64,000 bases of DNA from Girardinichthys multiradiatus. Its lineage: Eukaryota > Chordata > Actinopteri > Cyprinodontiformes > Goodeidae. Below are positions 25,201 through 33,500 of the stretch, in pieces (positions within the stretch are counted from its first letter, which is position 1; the number at the start of each line of letters is the position of its first letter). Made by a program: the position numbers and the translations under genes. The notes under the pieces were generated by a model. It did no database searches. It was given only the letters and a program-made list of their open reading frames with translations, and was not told the DNA's origin. Location of the stretch: positions 10,784,125-10,848,124 of the forward strand of contig NC_061801.1 in NCBI RefSeq assembly GCF_021462225.1, in the 5' to 3' direction.

Positions 25201-25246
25201 CCTCCGCTCCTCCTTGCTGGTCGTTGTACAAGGCTCCCGTCGACAT
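4223..25246 (-). CDS. ap3b1: AP-3 complex subunit beta-1 (5' six coding exons; gene continues past left edge)
   Basis: Beta subunit of the AP-3 adaptor, which sorts cargo from endosomes or the trans-Golgi to lysosomes and lysosome-related organelles. Coding exons, in transcript order, are 25246-25116, 12800-12725, 12633-12559, 6604-6509, 5941-5781 and 4289-4223. All have AG/GT borders and compatible phases and sum to 606 nt, or 202 residues. The N-terminus is a short acidic, Gly/Ser-rich segment followed by [11 protein letters not shown], then the start of the adaptin armadillo trunk: [52 protein letters not shown] and [13 protein letters not shown]. These match vertebrate AP3B1 closely. The AP3B2 paralogue shares the trunk, but the N-terminal extension and the scamp1/lhfpl2 neighbours favour AP3B1. 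I did not find the next exon (expected to begin LVAGSV) in bases 1-4222, so intron 6 exceeds 4.2 kb. The start ATG has a purine at -3 and no better upstream choice. Confidence 0.95.
4425..4545. mobile_element. Tc1-type terminal repeat fragment
   Basis: The stretch reading GGTTACAACCACATG, then TATTTTATTGGGATTTT, matches the inner terminal-repeat sequence shared by the old Tc1 remnants near 8950, 41460, 56080 and 58900. Only this part survives. Confidence 0.4.
4598..4672 (+). repeat. Short SINE-like fragment
   Basis: Contains a B-box-like GGTTCGAACCC followed by a CTGTCTGTCTCAGTCGTTGT tail that I know from dispersed fish repeats. It is too short to assign to a family. Confidence 0.4.
5781..5941 (-). 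CDS. ap3b1: ap3b1 coding exon 5
   Basis: 161 nt: 53 codons plus AG of a split Ser codon, with donor GTAGTG. Encodes [19 protein letters not shown], then [19 protein letters not shown] and [15 protein letters not shown], further trunk armadillo repeats. Confidence 0.95.
6509..6604 (-). CDS. ap3b1: ap3b1 coding exon 4
   Basis: 96 nt in phase 0 between a GGCAG acceptor and a GTAACA donor. Encodes [17 protein letters not shown] then [15 protein letters not shown], one of the most conserved blocks in beta-adaptins. Confidence 0.96.
7145..7350 (+). mobile_element. Degenerate LINE 3' end fragment
   Basis: The stretch around 7155-7320 aligns by eye with the 3' coding end of the LINE copies at 10700-11394 and 61846-63021 (shared elements such as CTTAGAGAT, GTGAGGAGC and GGATGCCTCCT), with many substitutions. 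It is followed by an ATGGATGGAATGAATGGATG run resembling a short-repeat LINE tail. It is an older copy of this or a sister family. Confidence 0.5.
8040..8940. promoter_or_regulatory. Candidate conserved non-coding block
   Basis: A repeat-free interval with elements such as GGAATTAATGGC (about 8141), GCAATAATTAGTG (about 8480), TCCAATTATATCC (about 8686) and GCTAATCAATATTCAC (about 8818). The 8680-8930 part is markedly GC-richer than its surroundings. Short overlapping open frames in all directions show no domain, so coding is unlikely. Judged on composition and homeodomain-type cores only. Confidence 0.3.
8935..9130. mobile_element. Tc1-type terminal repeat fragment
   Basis: Contains GCACTACTTTGTGCTGGTCT, CACATAAAATCC and ACAAGGTACTGCACACC, the end sequence of the old Tc1-like families seen repeatedly in this window. 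No transposase remains nearby. Confidence 0.45.
10123..10497 (+). pseudogene. BED zinc-finger remnant of a hAT transposase
   Basis: A 124-codon open frame. Its C-terminal half reads [16 protein letters not shown] followed by a CNIC pair and NLRKHLVKH, the C-x2-C and H-x3-H of a BED finger; the W and YF upstream are also family hallmarks. It stops at HKL, and the next codons (SPAFGNVG...[13 protein letters not shown]) look like the linker that normally follows the finger. No RNase-H-like catalytic domain is present. It lies wholly inside the hAT termini, so it is a transposon relic and not a host ZBED gene. Confidence 0.65.
10700..11394 (+). mobile_element. 5'-truncated LINE copy (Rex/RTE-like), nested in hAT
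   Basis: Flanked by the 10-bp duplication ACAAATTAAC (10690-10699 and 11395-11404). It is the 3' end of the LINE also present at 61846-63021, nearly identical by eye. An open frame to 11356 encodes the region after the polymerase core: [36 protein letters not shown] and [10 protein letters not shown], ending PPRPGPG. The 3' tail after the stop is short and built of GACGA-type units. Endonuclease and reverse transcriptase core are missing through 5' truncation. The family name is tentative. Confidence 0.85.
11610..11628. repeat. Poly-T run
   Basis: About 19 consecutive T just right of the hAT element; possibly the A-tail of an old minus-strand retroposon, but no body is recognisable. Confidence 0.6.
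12559..12633 (-). CDS. ap3b1: ap3b1 coding exon 3
   Basis: 75 nt in phase 0 with acceptor TTCAG and donor GTATGA. Encodes [19 protein letters not shown] then ASKNIE. It is separated from exon 2 by an intron of only 91 bp. Confidence 0.94.
12725..12800 (-). CDS. ap3b1: ap3b1 coding exon 2
   Basis: Acceptor CTCAG, donor GTGAGT, 76 nt. It completes the split Lys codon and encodes [14 protein letters not shown] followed by [11 protein letters not shown], the first armadillo helices of the trunk. Confidence 0.94.
14234..15843 (+). mobile_element. Near-intact Tc1-like transposon, 1610 bp
   Basis: Flanked by TA on both sides (14232-14233 and 15844-15845). The left end starts CAGGTCCTTCTCAAAATATT and the right end is its inverted complement. 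The inverted repeats extend about 210 bp inward and include an inner block (CATGAAAACCCAAAATTCCT) repeated in complement near 15660-15690, giving a long inverted-repeat structure. It carries one transposase gene on the plus strand. The very high match between the two ends implies a recent insertion. Confidence 0.93.
14562..15566 (+). pseudogene. Tc1 transposase with a single premature stop
   Basis: From ATG at 14562 to TGA at 15566 there is one continuous frame of 334 residues, broken only by TAA at 14640-14642 (codon 27). The N-terminal part has paired helix-turn-helix features and the basic linker GRKKCGRKR. The catalytic triad is visible: SDESKF (Asp about 148), QHDLAPAH (Asp about 238) and [11 protein letters not shown] (Glu about 273), giving the DD34E spacing of Tc1. 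ATG at 14703 could give a 287-residue product lacking the first DNA-binding helices, which is unlikely to recognise the ends. Confidence 0.88.
15846..16300 (-). mobile_element. Old Tc1-like transposase remnant (C-terminus)
   Basis: On the minus strand a damaged frame reads [13 protein letters not shown], then [17 protein letters not shown], then a Tyr-Tyr stop. This is the catalytic Glu motif and C-terminus of a Tc1 transposase. It directly abuts the right end of the near-intact Tc1, which may have inserted into or beside it. Confidence 0.6.
18290..18760. promoter_or_regulatory. Candidate conserved non-coding element
   Basis: A repeat-free block with elements such as TTTAATCAAAGATAACCGC (about 18341), GAATTAGCAGAATGC (about 18510), TTTTCTGCTAATG (about 18569) and GTGCAAATTAATATG (about 18677). 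These resemble TCF/LEF-, homeodomain- and POU-type sites. No coding frame spans it. The judgement rests on composition alone. Confidence 0.3.
18835..19730 (-). mobile_element. Degenerate Tc1-like transposon remnant
   Basis: The minus strand begins with a damaged transposase N-terminus ([20 protein letters not shown]) at about 19650. Fragments of the rest follow leftward to about 18840, including pieces corresponding to the GCCATTGCC and CCATGTCTTTATGGAC regions of the same family. Several frameshifts and stops are present. It is a different Tc1 family from the near-intact copy. Confidence 0.7.
20695..20750 (-). repeat. SINE fragment
   Basis: GGATTCAAACCTAGGACCTTC and TTGCTGCAAGGCAACAGTG match the tRNA-like head of the SINE at 31320-31602, with substitutions. 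The rest is absent. Confidence 0.5.
21662..23330 (-). mobile_element. Internally deleted L2/CR1-like LINE
   Basis: Read on the minus strand: a 5' leader (about 23330-23080), a short ORF1 start with a predicted coiled coil ([17 protein letters not shown], then [18 protein letters not shown]), an abrupt join near 22850, then a reverse transcriptase frame with [10 protein letters not shown], the YADDTQLY active-site motif near 22700 and the C-terminal block [14 protein letters not shown]. Two adjacent stops (about 22490) break the frame. The 3' end reads AAAGCGCTATATAAATAAAC with a CTTACC tail, typical of fish L2-type elements. The rest of ORF1, the endonuclease and the RT N-terminus are missing. 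Confidence 0.8.
23138..23153. repeat. AAT microsatellite
   Basis: About five tandem AAT units following an A run. Confidence 0.8.
23672..24690. mobile_element. Possible hAT-type MITE pieces
   Basis: GAGATGCACAAATCGACC near 23670 and GAGATGCACCAATCATG near 24310 resemble fish hAT MITE ends, and the stretch to about 24690 has the gaTCaGATC-like interior often seen in such repeats. Boundaries and target duplications are not clear. Confidence 0.3.
25116..25246 (-). CDS. ap3b1: ap3b1 coding exon 1
   Basis: Start ATG is the complement of 25244-25246. It encodes 43 residues plus two bases (AA) of the next Lys codon, then a GTAAGC donor. The product begins [13 protein letters not shown] and ends [10 protein letters not shown](K). 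It lies in locally GC-richer DNA that probably also includes the 5' UTR and promoter. Confidence 0.93.
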
Positions 25247-26077
25247 GACTTCGCTTCTAAGCAGCTGTCCAGGAGGAGAATTACTCCGCGTCTGCTTCGG
25301 CCTTTTAAAATGCTCGTTACCTTGTCAGAAACCTCAACGTAGTGTTGCTTTTAAAGTTCCTGCAGAGCTAAACTTCTTCCAGATTTTTCACAACTTTTTA
25401 CACGCAGAAGCGGAAGTGTGAGTTGGACAAGTTGGCGTCACATGACTGGGCTTCAGCTGTAGGTCGATCATAGATGTGCAACAACCAGAAACTGATGCTG
25501 GTGAAACAACGGACTACATAAGAAACTTGTCCTATAGAGTTCTACATCAAACAAATAAGAAATTCAGTTACATTTAAAACAATGAAATAAGAGACATGGA
25601 GTGAAATAAATCAAATCCAATTCAATTTCACAAAGTTGAAAATTTGAGAAAAATAAAATGCTTAGTCAAAGCATGACGCTGAAATAAAGCATTACACAAA
25701 TTCAGTTTCCGTTTAATCATTTTGAACTTGTAAAATATGCAAAATTCAATCTTAATAAAAATATCACAAATGAAAGATTGGTGTGATTAAAACGTGAAGC
25801 AGTGGAAGAAAGATTAATTAAAAAACACAGTTTACTACTGGATGAAGTTTGGTTAGTAAACTCAGATTAAAGAAAAAAATGAATTATTTACATGCCAAAA
25901 TAAGTAAATGATACACATGATTCACATTTTTGACAGGGGTGAAATGATACATATTAACATTTTCTTGTCATTTCATGTGTATTGAAAACATACAATGAAT
26001 TTAAATTATTTCCATTGTGAAGCGGATTTAATATAAGTAGAGCAACTGCTAGAATACAAGTTACTGGCAGCGTGACT

Positions 26078-26096
26078 ACACACACACACACACACA
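26078..26096. repeat. AC microsatellite
   Basis: About nine AC units. Confidence 0.9.
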
Positions 26097-27169
26097 ACAA
26101 AAATCAAAGAAAACGTAGTTTTTCTGTCTGCCCCATTTAAACCTCGTACGTGTCTAATGCGTCTAGTTCTACGCTTGAAACGCCACGAGCTCATCTGTTG
26201 CCAAGGGAGCAACAAAGGGAAGAAAGTGAGCAAAAATGTCGTAGGGTCCTGTTCTATTAAGTGCCTTTCATGCTTTCTTTGCCGAAACAATTTCAGCTGT
26301 AACTGGTTGGATAAAACTCTTCCATCTGATTTGCAGCATTTGTTACCATATGTTTCAGTTCATGTAGCATTTGTTAGCCCCACCCATTGGCTTTGCTGGG
26401 TAAGGCTCACTGATCAAAATAAATCAATGAAAAATAAAGTCATGGTGTGGCAGCAAGTGACCGCGAATAATGAACAGCAGTGGTAATAAAGCAATTAAAT
26501 TAAGTTCTTAAAATATAATACACGTATTTTTTGGAAAACGATATATTTCATATTTTTTCTTCATTTCTTTTTAATTTAAATTAATTACTGACACATTTGA
26601 GTAATTATTATTTATTGAATTGTGGTATCTGTGGTTGCCTTTGCGCTTCTTTGTCAACATTAAGTTAAGAAACGTCAGAAATTCAAGAGGCACCAAATAA
26701 TAAAAATATTTCTAAATACATTCCAAGATATATTCTTCTTTTTTATTCTACTTGGAAGTAGCTAAGATGCAAGAATTGCATCATATTATGAAAATTCCAG
26801 AAGTTAATACGTTTTTGATCGTTTATGTTTTCCTCCCGTGCGCTTAAACGTTTCTTCACTTCCGCCTGACGTGTCCTCGTGTCACGCCTGATCCAGTGGC
26901 CAACCCCATTACGTCTCTTCAACTGGGTTGGCCCGATGCTCAGACGTAACCGTGTGTCCGCCATATTGCTGGAGGCAAGGCTGTGATGTGAACTAATACA
27001 AATAAAGGGACTTTTTTTTTTTAAACACATTTTAACAGAGATTTACGTTAATGCCCCACCTTATTTATTCACACACACACTTATGTTCGTAGGTACGACG
27101 GATAATCTGGGCCAGGCTAAGAGAATTTTTTTAATTTTTTTTATTACAACAATAAAGTCAGAATTTGTA

Positions 27170-27285
27170 TGAGAACTCTTAGAACAAAGCGCAGCTCTCC
27201 ATGATTTGGTTTGGACACCTAAACGGTTCGAACAATTCCATGCTGAACACATAAGAGCCATTTTGGCTCTCCGGCTTGACTCCAC
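27170..27285 (-). pseudogene. THAP-like N-terminal fragment
   Basis: A minus-strand frame starting at 27285 contains MCSAWNCSNRLGVQTKSW, which has the C-x4-C start and NR/TK spacing of a THAP zinc-binding domain. The expected next segment (a GITFHxFP-type block) and the later Cys/His ligands are not found, and no donor site is evident. It starts only about 250 bp from the scamp1 ATG on the opposite strand. It is either a relic of a THAP gene or P-like transposon, or the first exon of a gene I cannot follow. Confidence 0.35.
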
Positions 27286-27312
27286 AAAAATGGCGGCGAC
27301 GTCGGAACGCCG
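27283..27312 (+). promoter_or_regulatory. YY1-type / CRE-like promoter motif of scamp1
   Basis: AAAATGGCGGCGACGTCGG contains a consensus-like YY1 core (ATGGCGGC) beside a CRE-like GACGTC, about 230 bp before the scamp1 ATG. In TATA-less vertebrate housekeeping promoters such sites often sit near the transcription start. Confidence 0.4.
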
Positions 27313-27534
27313 TTCAGCGTTCGATAGGGCGTCTACGTATTGATGTCTGTGGGATCCTCCTGGATACTGCCTCTGGAGACAGTCAACACTTTGCTTCTCT
27401 ACCTGTCCGCCGTTGCGTCGGCAGCCTCCTTGGAGTCCCGGCTTTTAGGTTTTTAACTCTAAATCATAGCGTAACCAGTGACACATTAGACGAAGTGAAC
27501 GGAGCCGACCTGAAGCTGTCCCTTCAGCAGAACA

Positions 27535-27588
27535 ATGTCGGATTTCGACAGCAACCCATTCGCGGACCAGGACGTAAGCCCGTTTCAG
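27535..27588 (+). CDS. scamp1: scamp1 coding exon 1
   Basis: Start ATG with A at -3. Encodes [18 protein letters not shown], ending in phase 0 at GTAACG. It holds the first NPF motif; the second site reads SPF. Confidence 0.96.
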
Positions 27589-30500
27589 GTAACGGCAGCT
27601 AGCTAAGTTAGCTGCTGTAGTTTTAGCCGCCTTAGTCATGAAACATTTATAGCAGTTTGGCGACACGTAGACAGACTGGTTTGGTACTGGTTGGGTTCTG
27701 TTAAGATACCGCAATAAAACTACTCGTATTTGAAGTTTATTGAGCTCGGTTAAGTTCTTACTTTGTGTTGGCTCCTAAAGAATACAGAAATATAAAGCAG
27801 GTGTTAGCTCTGACTCAGACTACAGCAGGCATAAGCGCACTTACTTTTTTACCTTGACTTTATGAATTGTACATTTATACGCTGTTGTATATGTTGGTTT
27901 ATAAGCTTGACGACACTTGATTGATAAACAGGAACTTAAAACAGATCAGAGCTCCGGGTTCATCTTGTGGTACACCTTTCTCTGTCATCTGATAGACAAC
28001 CTTCTGTCTAATGGGGACATGCGCTCTTTGGCCTCTAAGCTCCTACTTTCTTATAAGTCATATCTAATGTTGTAAACATGCACACAAAGGCAGCAATTAT
28101 TGGGTATATTTTTAGTGGCCCTTCAAATTCAAGAGTCAGTTTTAAGCACAAAAAGGCCCCACAGACATTCTGTTCAGTTACGTAAATATTTTTTGTAATG
28201 TGTAATGCATTTTTAGTAAACCTGAACTGATCAGAATTCTGTGGCCGATTTCCAAAGCTTTGACTTGCTGATACAGATTTTGACAGGTTCCGACCCCTCT
28301 TTAAGAACTTGAGTATTATTAGAGAAGAAGAGCATTCATAATATTTCCTTCCAGCCTTTTTGTCGTGAGGAGATATTAATTACTTACATTAGAAGCAAGG
28401 GAGATGTAACATTATGAGAAAGCAGTTGCTGTATAACGGGGTTTTAATATTTTTGCGCAGCTAACATTACTAAAATGGCACTCTTTTTATGTACTCCCTC
28501 AATCATTTAGATCCTTACTTTAACTCAGACCTTTCCAAAAGGGTGCCAACATTTCCAAACCCAGCCTATTTCATAACAGACAAGTTGAAAGCTCAAAAGT
28601 ATAAAACAGAGCAGCTTTGCTGTAATCCATTCAGCCTTCCTGTTATCCACTTTAGGTCTCGCTCTCTCTGTAGCCTGAATGAACTGCAGTCTCATCATGA
28701 GGCAGAGAACACAACCTAACTTTAAATAGCCTCTTACATGTCTGTGTTTCCTCTAAATTCATATTTAAACGCCTCACAGATATTGAGAATGGCTAACCTT
28801 GAGTCTCCCTCAGTAAAATCATCCACAAGGAAGAGCGTTGTTGGGAGCATGGCCTGGTAGAGCTTACGTCTAGTTAGAGCAGCACAGTATATCAAAATGC
28901 ATTGCTCGTCGCCGTATCAGTGTGTGAAATATTGTATTCAGACAAAAAATCTAACAACAATCTAGAACATGATCTGATTGCTTCTATTTTAAACAAAAGC
29001 AGCAATTATTCCTACTGCCACATAAATACAATGCGCAATATGAGCAATAGTCATCATTACAGCTATAAGAATGTTATAACATTAGTTATTTTGATTTTCA
29101 TACACAGACCTGGGAATTTAGAGAATAAACGCTGCTAGATCTAGCAAAGCTTATTGTGCAGAATATTGTCTCATTTTGTTCTTTATGGAGTAACTATGAG
29201 AGTATAAACAAGCTGGGTAATTACTTGATTTAGCTTTTAGCTACTAAATAAACAGGCTGCTTCTAGCTTGACAACTAAAGCGACGTCACATTGACAGAAG
29301 TGATGAGCGGCTCTCGTTTAGTTTTCCCTCCATATTTGTCCAAATTCGTCTTTGTTGTAAGCGAGGGGAAAGTATAGTCCAGCTGACCTTTATGCTCCTG
29401 CCTGGGACAAATGCATCACTATCATTATTTTACTAAGACACAATGAAACTAACTTTACAATTTTAACGATTTTCTCATTTGTATAGCTTAAATTAGCAGT
29501 CTGAAATAAATCGGTGTGCAACATGTGTACTGATGACAGCCTACAGACCCAGGAGGAGTAAATCATTCATGGCCCTCATTTCCACACTGACCTGACTGGT
29601 GATGCTGGACTCTCCTGCCTCATTTTGGTCATCTGCTGGCTCACACCACTTTGCCCCAGGAAGTGATAGGTTTTCTGTTCCCTTCTTGAAGCTATCATCA
29701 ATACTTTATAGAATCATATGGCAGTGCTATTGGCGACATATGGGATAAATATGCCCTCTGGTCCTTAACTGCTTTGTCCTATTTCTCAGAAAGTTGACTA
29801 GTTACAGAAATTAGACCCTCGCTTCAGTTTTACAGCTGCAGATATCCCATCCAGACTCTCTGCAGATTGATCAGATGCAAAATATGGTAGAAACTTGCAA
29901 ATCCCATTGTGACATGTGTACACCTGTTTCTGCATTTTTATTGTCTAGTTGTGTCAGCCTCATAGCAACATTTACATGATAATGCAACAGGCAAAGTATG
30001 CTGTGTGATTTTTTTGATCTTCCAAATAAAATAAAAAAACTCAGTTGATTTGCATTGTGTGCAGTGAGCCGGGCGGTATTAAATTTTAAGCACGGCGTAC
30101 ACTGAAAAATTAATGACCCCGGTCCGGTGACGACTTATTTGCATGTGTGTGGCAGCGGGAGAGCTGCTCCTAAACATTTAAGAGTCAGCGAGAGGGACTG
30201 AGAGGACATCACCAAGACAGGATCAGGGTAGCACTTCAGGAATAACGCAGATTGGATGTTTATCTGGAGCGGTCGTTTGAATGAAACTAGTGCGAGGCTG
30301 ACGGCAGCTGATGGTAAGATTCTGTAATGAGATACATCTTTAACTGCTGCCTGCAGGAAAATAGATTTTTATGCAAGGCCGGATATAAATATCTGTTTTT
30401 ATTTCACCCAGATTTTTCAGCAAAGCTGTCATTTCTCAGCCCTTGTGAATTATATTAGTTTTGCAGTTGAGGAATTAGCTGTTTTCTTGCCAGAAGCACG

Positions 30501-33500
30501 TGTTAGATGGCGATTAAGAACACAGCATGTCTTTTTATTTCTGTCTGAAGCTGGCGAAAGGACTTGCCCTCCTTCTCGAACTCAGAGGAGTTGACTATTT
30601 TTAGCAGTTGCCTTGTGAAAATTATTACAATTATCTTTTCTTTGTCAGTATTGAATTATAAGCTTGTTATCTTTGAATAAAGAGAGCTTTCATGCTAGTG
30701 ATGCAGACATTTTACTCTCACGTGAACCATTATAACTCGTATTTTCTTGAACACAAATCTAAAAAAGTTAATGCACTGATTTTTTTTTTTTTTTTTTTTT
30801 TTAGTGAGCTCAATGAAAGTATAGCCACATGAACCCAGTTGTCTTTGTTTCAGGATCCATCGGTGACACAAGCAAGACAGACCGCCACTGCAGGGTTAGA
30901 AGAGTACAACCCCTTCACAGATGCCAAACCAGTGAGTCCTTGCACACTTTATCCAGGAGCAGCAAGGTCAAACATCAGCTATATTTGCATGTACTGATAA
31001 ATAGATGTTTTTATCTGAATTGGTCTGTATATTTCTGAGGTTCCCTTGTTCCATGTAAAAACCAGTGAAAATTAACTTGTTGGGACACCACAAACAGGAG
31101 TAAAAGCTCTGTTATTTCACGGGGGAAAAAGCAGGAAACAAAAATAAATTCAACAATTCATAGATTATTTTTCACTTTTCTAATAACGTTCACTATAATT
31201 CTCAAAACATGCAATACTGGAGAAAACTGACTGTGATGTACTAGTGACTGGAGTAGCATCAGTGGGGTCACACTGTGGGGAGAGGAACGAGGGCACATCT
31301 GGTTCCTATCTCCAGCAGCGATTGGGCAAGAGTCGAGGTACACCCTGGACAGGTCGCCAGTCTATCACAGGGCAACATAGAAAGTCACAGGACAAACATC
31401 AGTGCACACACTTATACCTAAGGACAATGTAGAGAGACCAATTAACTTAACAGTCATGTTTTTGGACTGTGGGAGGAAGCCAGAGTACCAGGACAGAACC
31501 GGGAGAATATGCAAACTCATTGCAGACCCCAGGCCAGGAGTCGAACCCAGGACCTTCTTGCTGCAAGGCATCAGTGCTACCAACTGTGCCACCATGCAGC
31601 CATTTATAAACCGAAAAAGAACAGTTTAGAATGTACATTTTTGCAGAAAGGTTACCTGCATTAGGTCCCACACCAGACTTTATATTTTAATGTTAAAACA
31701 TATGCATTAACCTGGAAAAATGCTGAACGCAAGCATAAAAAACAAAACTGTAATATCAAAGATATTTATATAAATATATTGTTTAAATGATTTACGTATT
31801 ATAATGCATTATATTAGCCGTGAAATATTAATTCAGAATGAGTCATTTTAGCGGGTTCCTAAAGGAAATGCTGACTTTTAAAAGTGCTCACCAAGTGTTT
31901 TTGAAGAAAAGACCAGATTACCACATTCTTACCAGTGTTTGAATAGTAAAAATGTAAAAAAAAAAATCAGAGCAGCTTTACACCACATTTTAAAACTGGG
32001 GATGCAAACGGGTTCAGGTTTCTCCTCCCCTAAATCTTTATGCTTTTGTTGCTACAACTGGCGTCCTCTACTCCAGAGTATTGCCTTTTTATGTTACCTT
32101 TTCAAAATGCTCAATTCTTCTTTTTTCTTTAGGTGTTGCTTTTTTTTGCTGAATGCATTGCAGGATGTTTGGGTATATACAGTAACTTTACACTTGTTTT
32201 ATAAATTATGTTCAGCAAAACAAGTATTTTCTGGTTGGTTTTTAATGTTCATAGTCGGTAATTAACAGATCAGCATGTTCACCATTTGAACAAACATTAA
32301 CTCCCTCACCGTCTGTGATGTAGGAGTTTGTGTTGTGTCACTTCCCAGTCTGATAGTGACAGTAGTGAACATGTAATCTGACTGAAAAAAACATTAAGTG
32401 GTTGGTTCCTTTGCAGAACCCTGCAGGTATGGCCTCCAAGACAGTGGGGCCCGCGGTCAGCACACAGCCGGCCATCATGAAGCCTGCAGAGGATCCTCCA
32501 GCCTACTCGCAGCTTCAGGCACAGGTACAACCGAAATTAAGCTGCATGTTTTGTTTTTTTCTGCAGAGGACTAGAAGTCATTATAAGAATACCTTTAAGT
32601 CCGATCCCACTTAGACATGACGACATCTTCTCCCAGGATATCCTCACACTTGACTGAATCCATCTTGCTCTCAATGCGGAGCAGGTTTCCAGTTCAGAGG
32701 AGGCAAAACAGCCCCAGAGCATTACTGAGCCACTCCTGTGCATTTCAGAGAACAGAATCCCCCAAACCTATTTGGCTTATTAATACAGTTGCGAGCAAAT
32801 TAATGCTGATTTTTCTTGTGCTTTTGGGTCAGTAGTGGTGGATGTCTGTTGGTTCAGACATGGAGCTCTTCAGCGTTTAGTATCGAGCTTTCTGTGGAAA
32901 CGGACCCTTGGCATGGCATTGATATGTTTGTAAAGAGAGAATCGAGGAAATATTTTTGTTATAATCTGCAGGAGTTGTAGAACATAGCAGCCCTCAGATG
33001 ATAACAGCAGAAAAACAGGGTTTATTCAACAAGTAAAAACAGAACAAGCAAAACATCTGCAGCATGTTGACGGTTTCTTTATTGTGCTCGCAGGAGCCAC
33101 CACGAGCAGCCGCTGAGCTGCTGAGGAGGCAAGAGGAGCTGGAAAGGAAGGCTGCAGAGCTGGACCGACGGGAGAGAGAGATGCAGTCACTCAGCGCTTC
33201 AGGAGGTCAGACGTAGGGGTCAAAACAACTGTACTAAAATATCTTCACCAATCATTTATGTTACACTTATTACCTCTGCCAAAGAGGTTAGAAACAACAA
33301 GGTGATACTCAGGGAGCTGTTAGCTGAAAACTTGGCATAAATTAAATGATCACCTTGACAATTATGCTATTCTCATGTCCTGTATCAGGTGTTTGCCTAA
33401 TAGTTTTTACCTGTTTCTTAAAGACCTGACATTTTAACCATTTCTTTTTTTTTATTTTAATTTCTAAGTACCTGAATGTTGCTTGTTCCAGGCAGGAAAA

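Larger units (their letters stand above)
25247..27534. promoter_or_regulatory. Head-to-head ap3b1/scamp1 intergenic region
   Basis: 2.3 kb between the two start codons. The ends (25247-25450 and about 27240-27534) are richer in GC and CpG and should hold the two promoters. The centre is AT-rich, with an AC microsatellite at 26078-26096. YY1-like sites occur at about 26959 (CGCCATATTG) and 27289 (AAAATGGCGGC). No TATA box is obvious. Transcription starts cannot be fixed from sequence. Confidence 0.55.
27589..30853. other. scamp1 intron 1
   Basis: A 3.3-kb intron. The segment 30040-30530 is a candidate regulatory block and a T23 run lies at 30780-30802, close to exon 2. No repeat family was recognised in 27600-30040. 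Confidence 0.6.

Noticed and set aside
26743..27030. 95-codon minus-strand frame as a downstream exon of the THAP-like fragment
   Set aside because: It has no Cys/His ligands of a THAP domain and no supported splice junction.
27276..27602. 108-codon plus-strand frame upstream of scamp1
   Set aside because: It overlaps the scamp1 start in another frame and crosses the exon 1 donor; likely 5' UTR.
31540..31602. tRNA gene on the minus strand (A-box- and B-box-like sequences)
   Set aside because: The anticodon arm and acceptor pairing are not complete and the sequence runs on into a known dispersed repeat body, so it is the head of a SINE.
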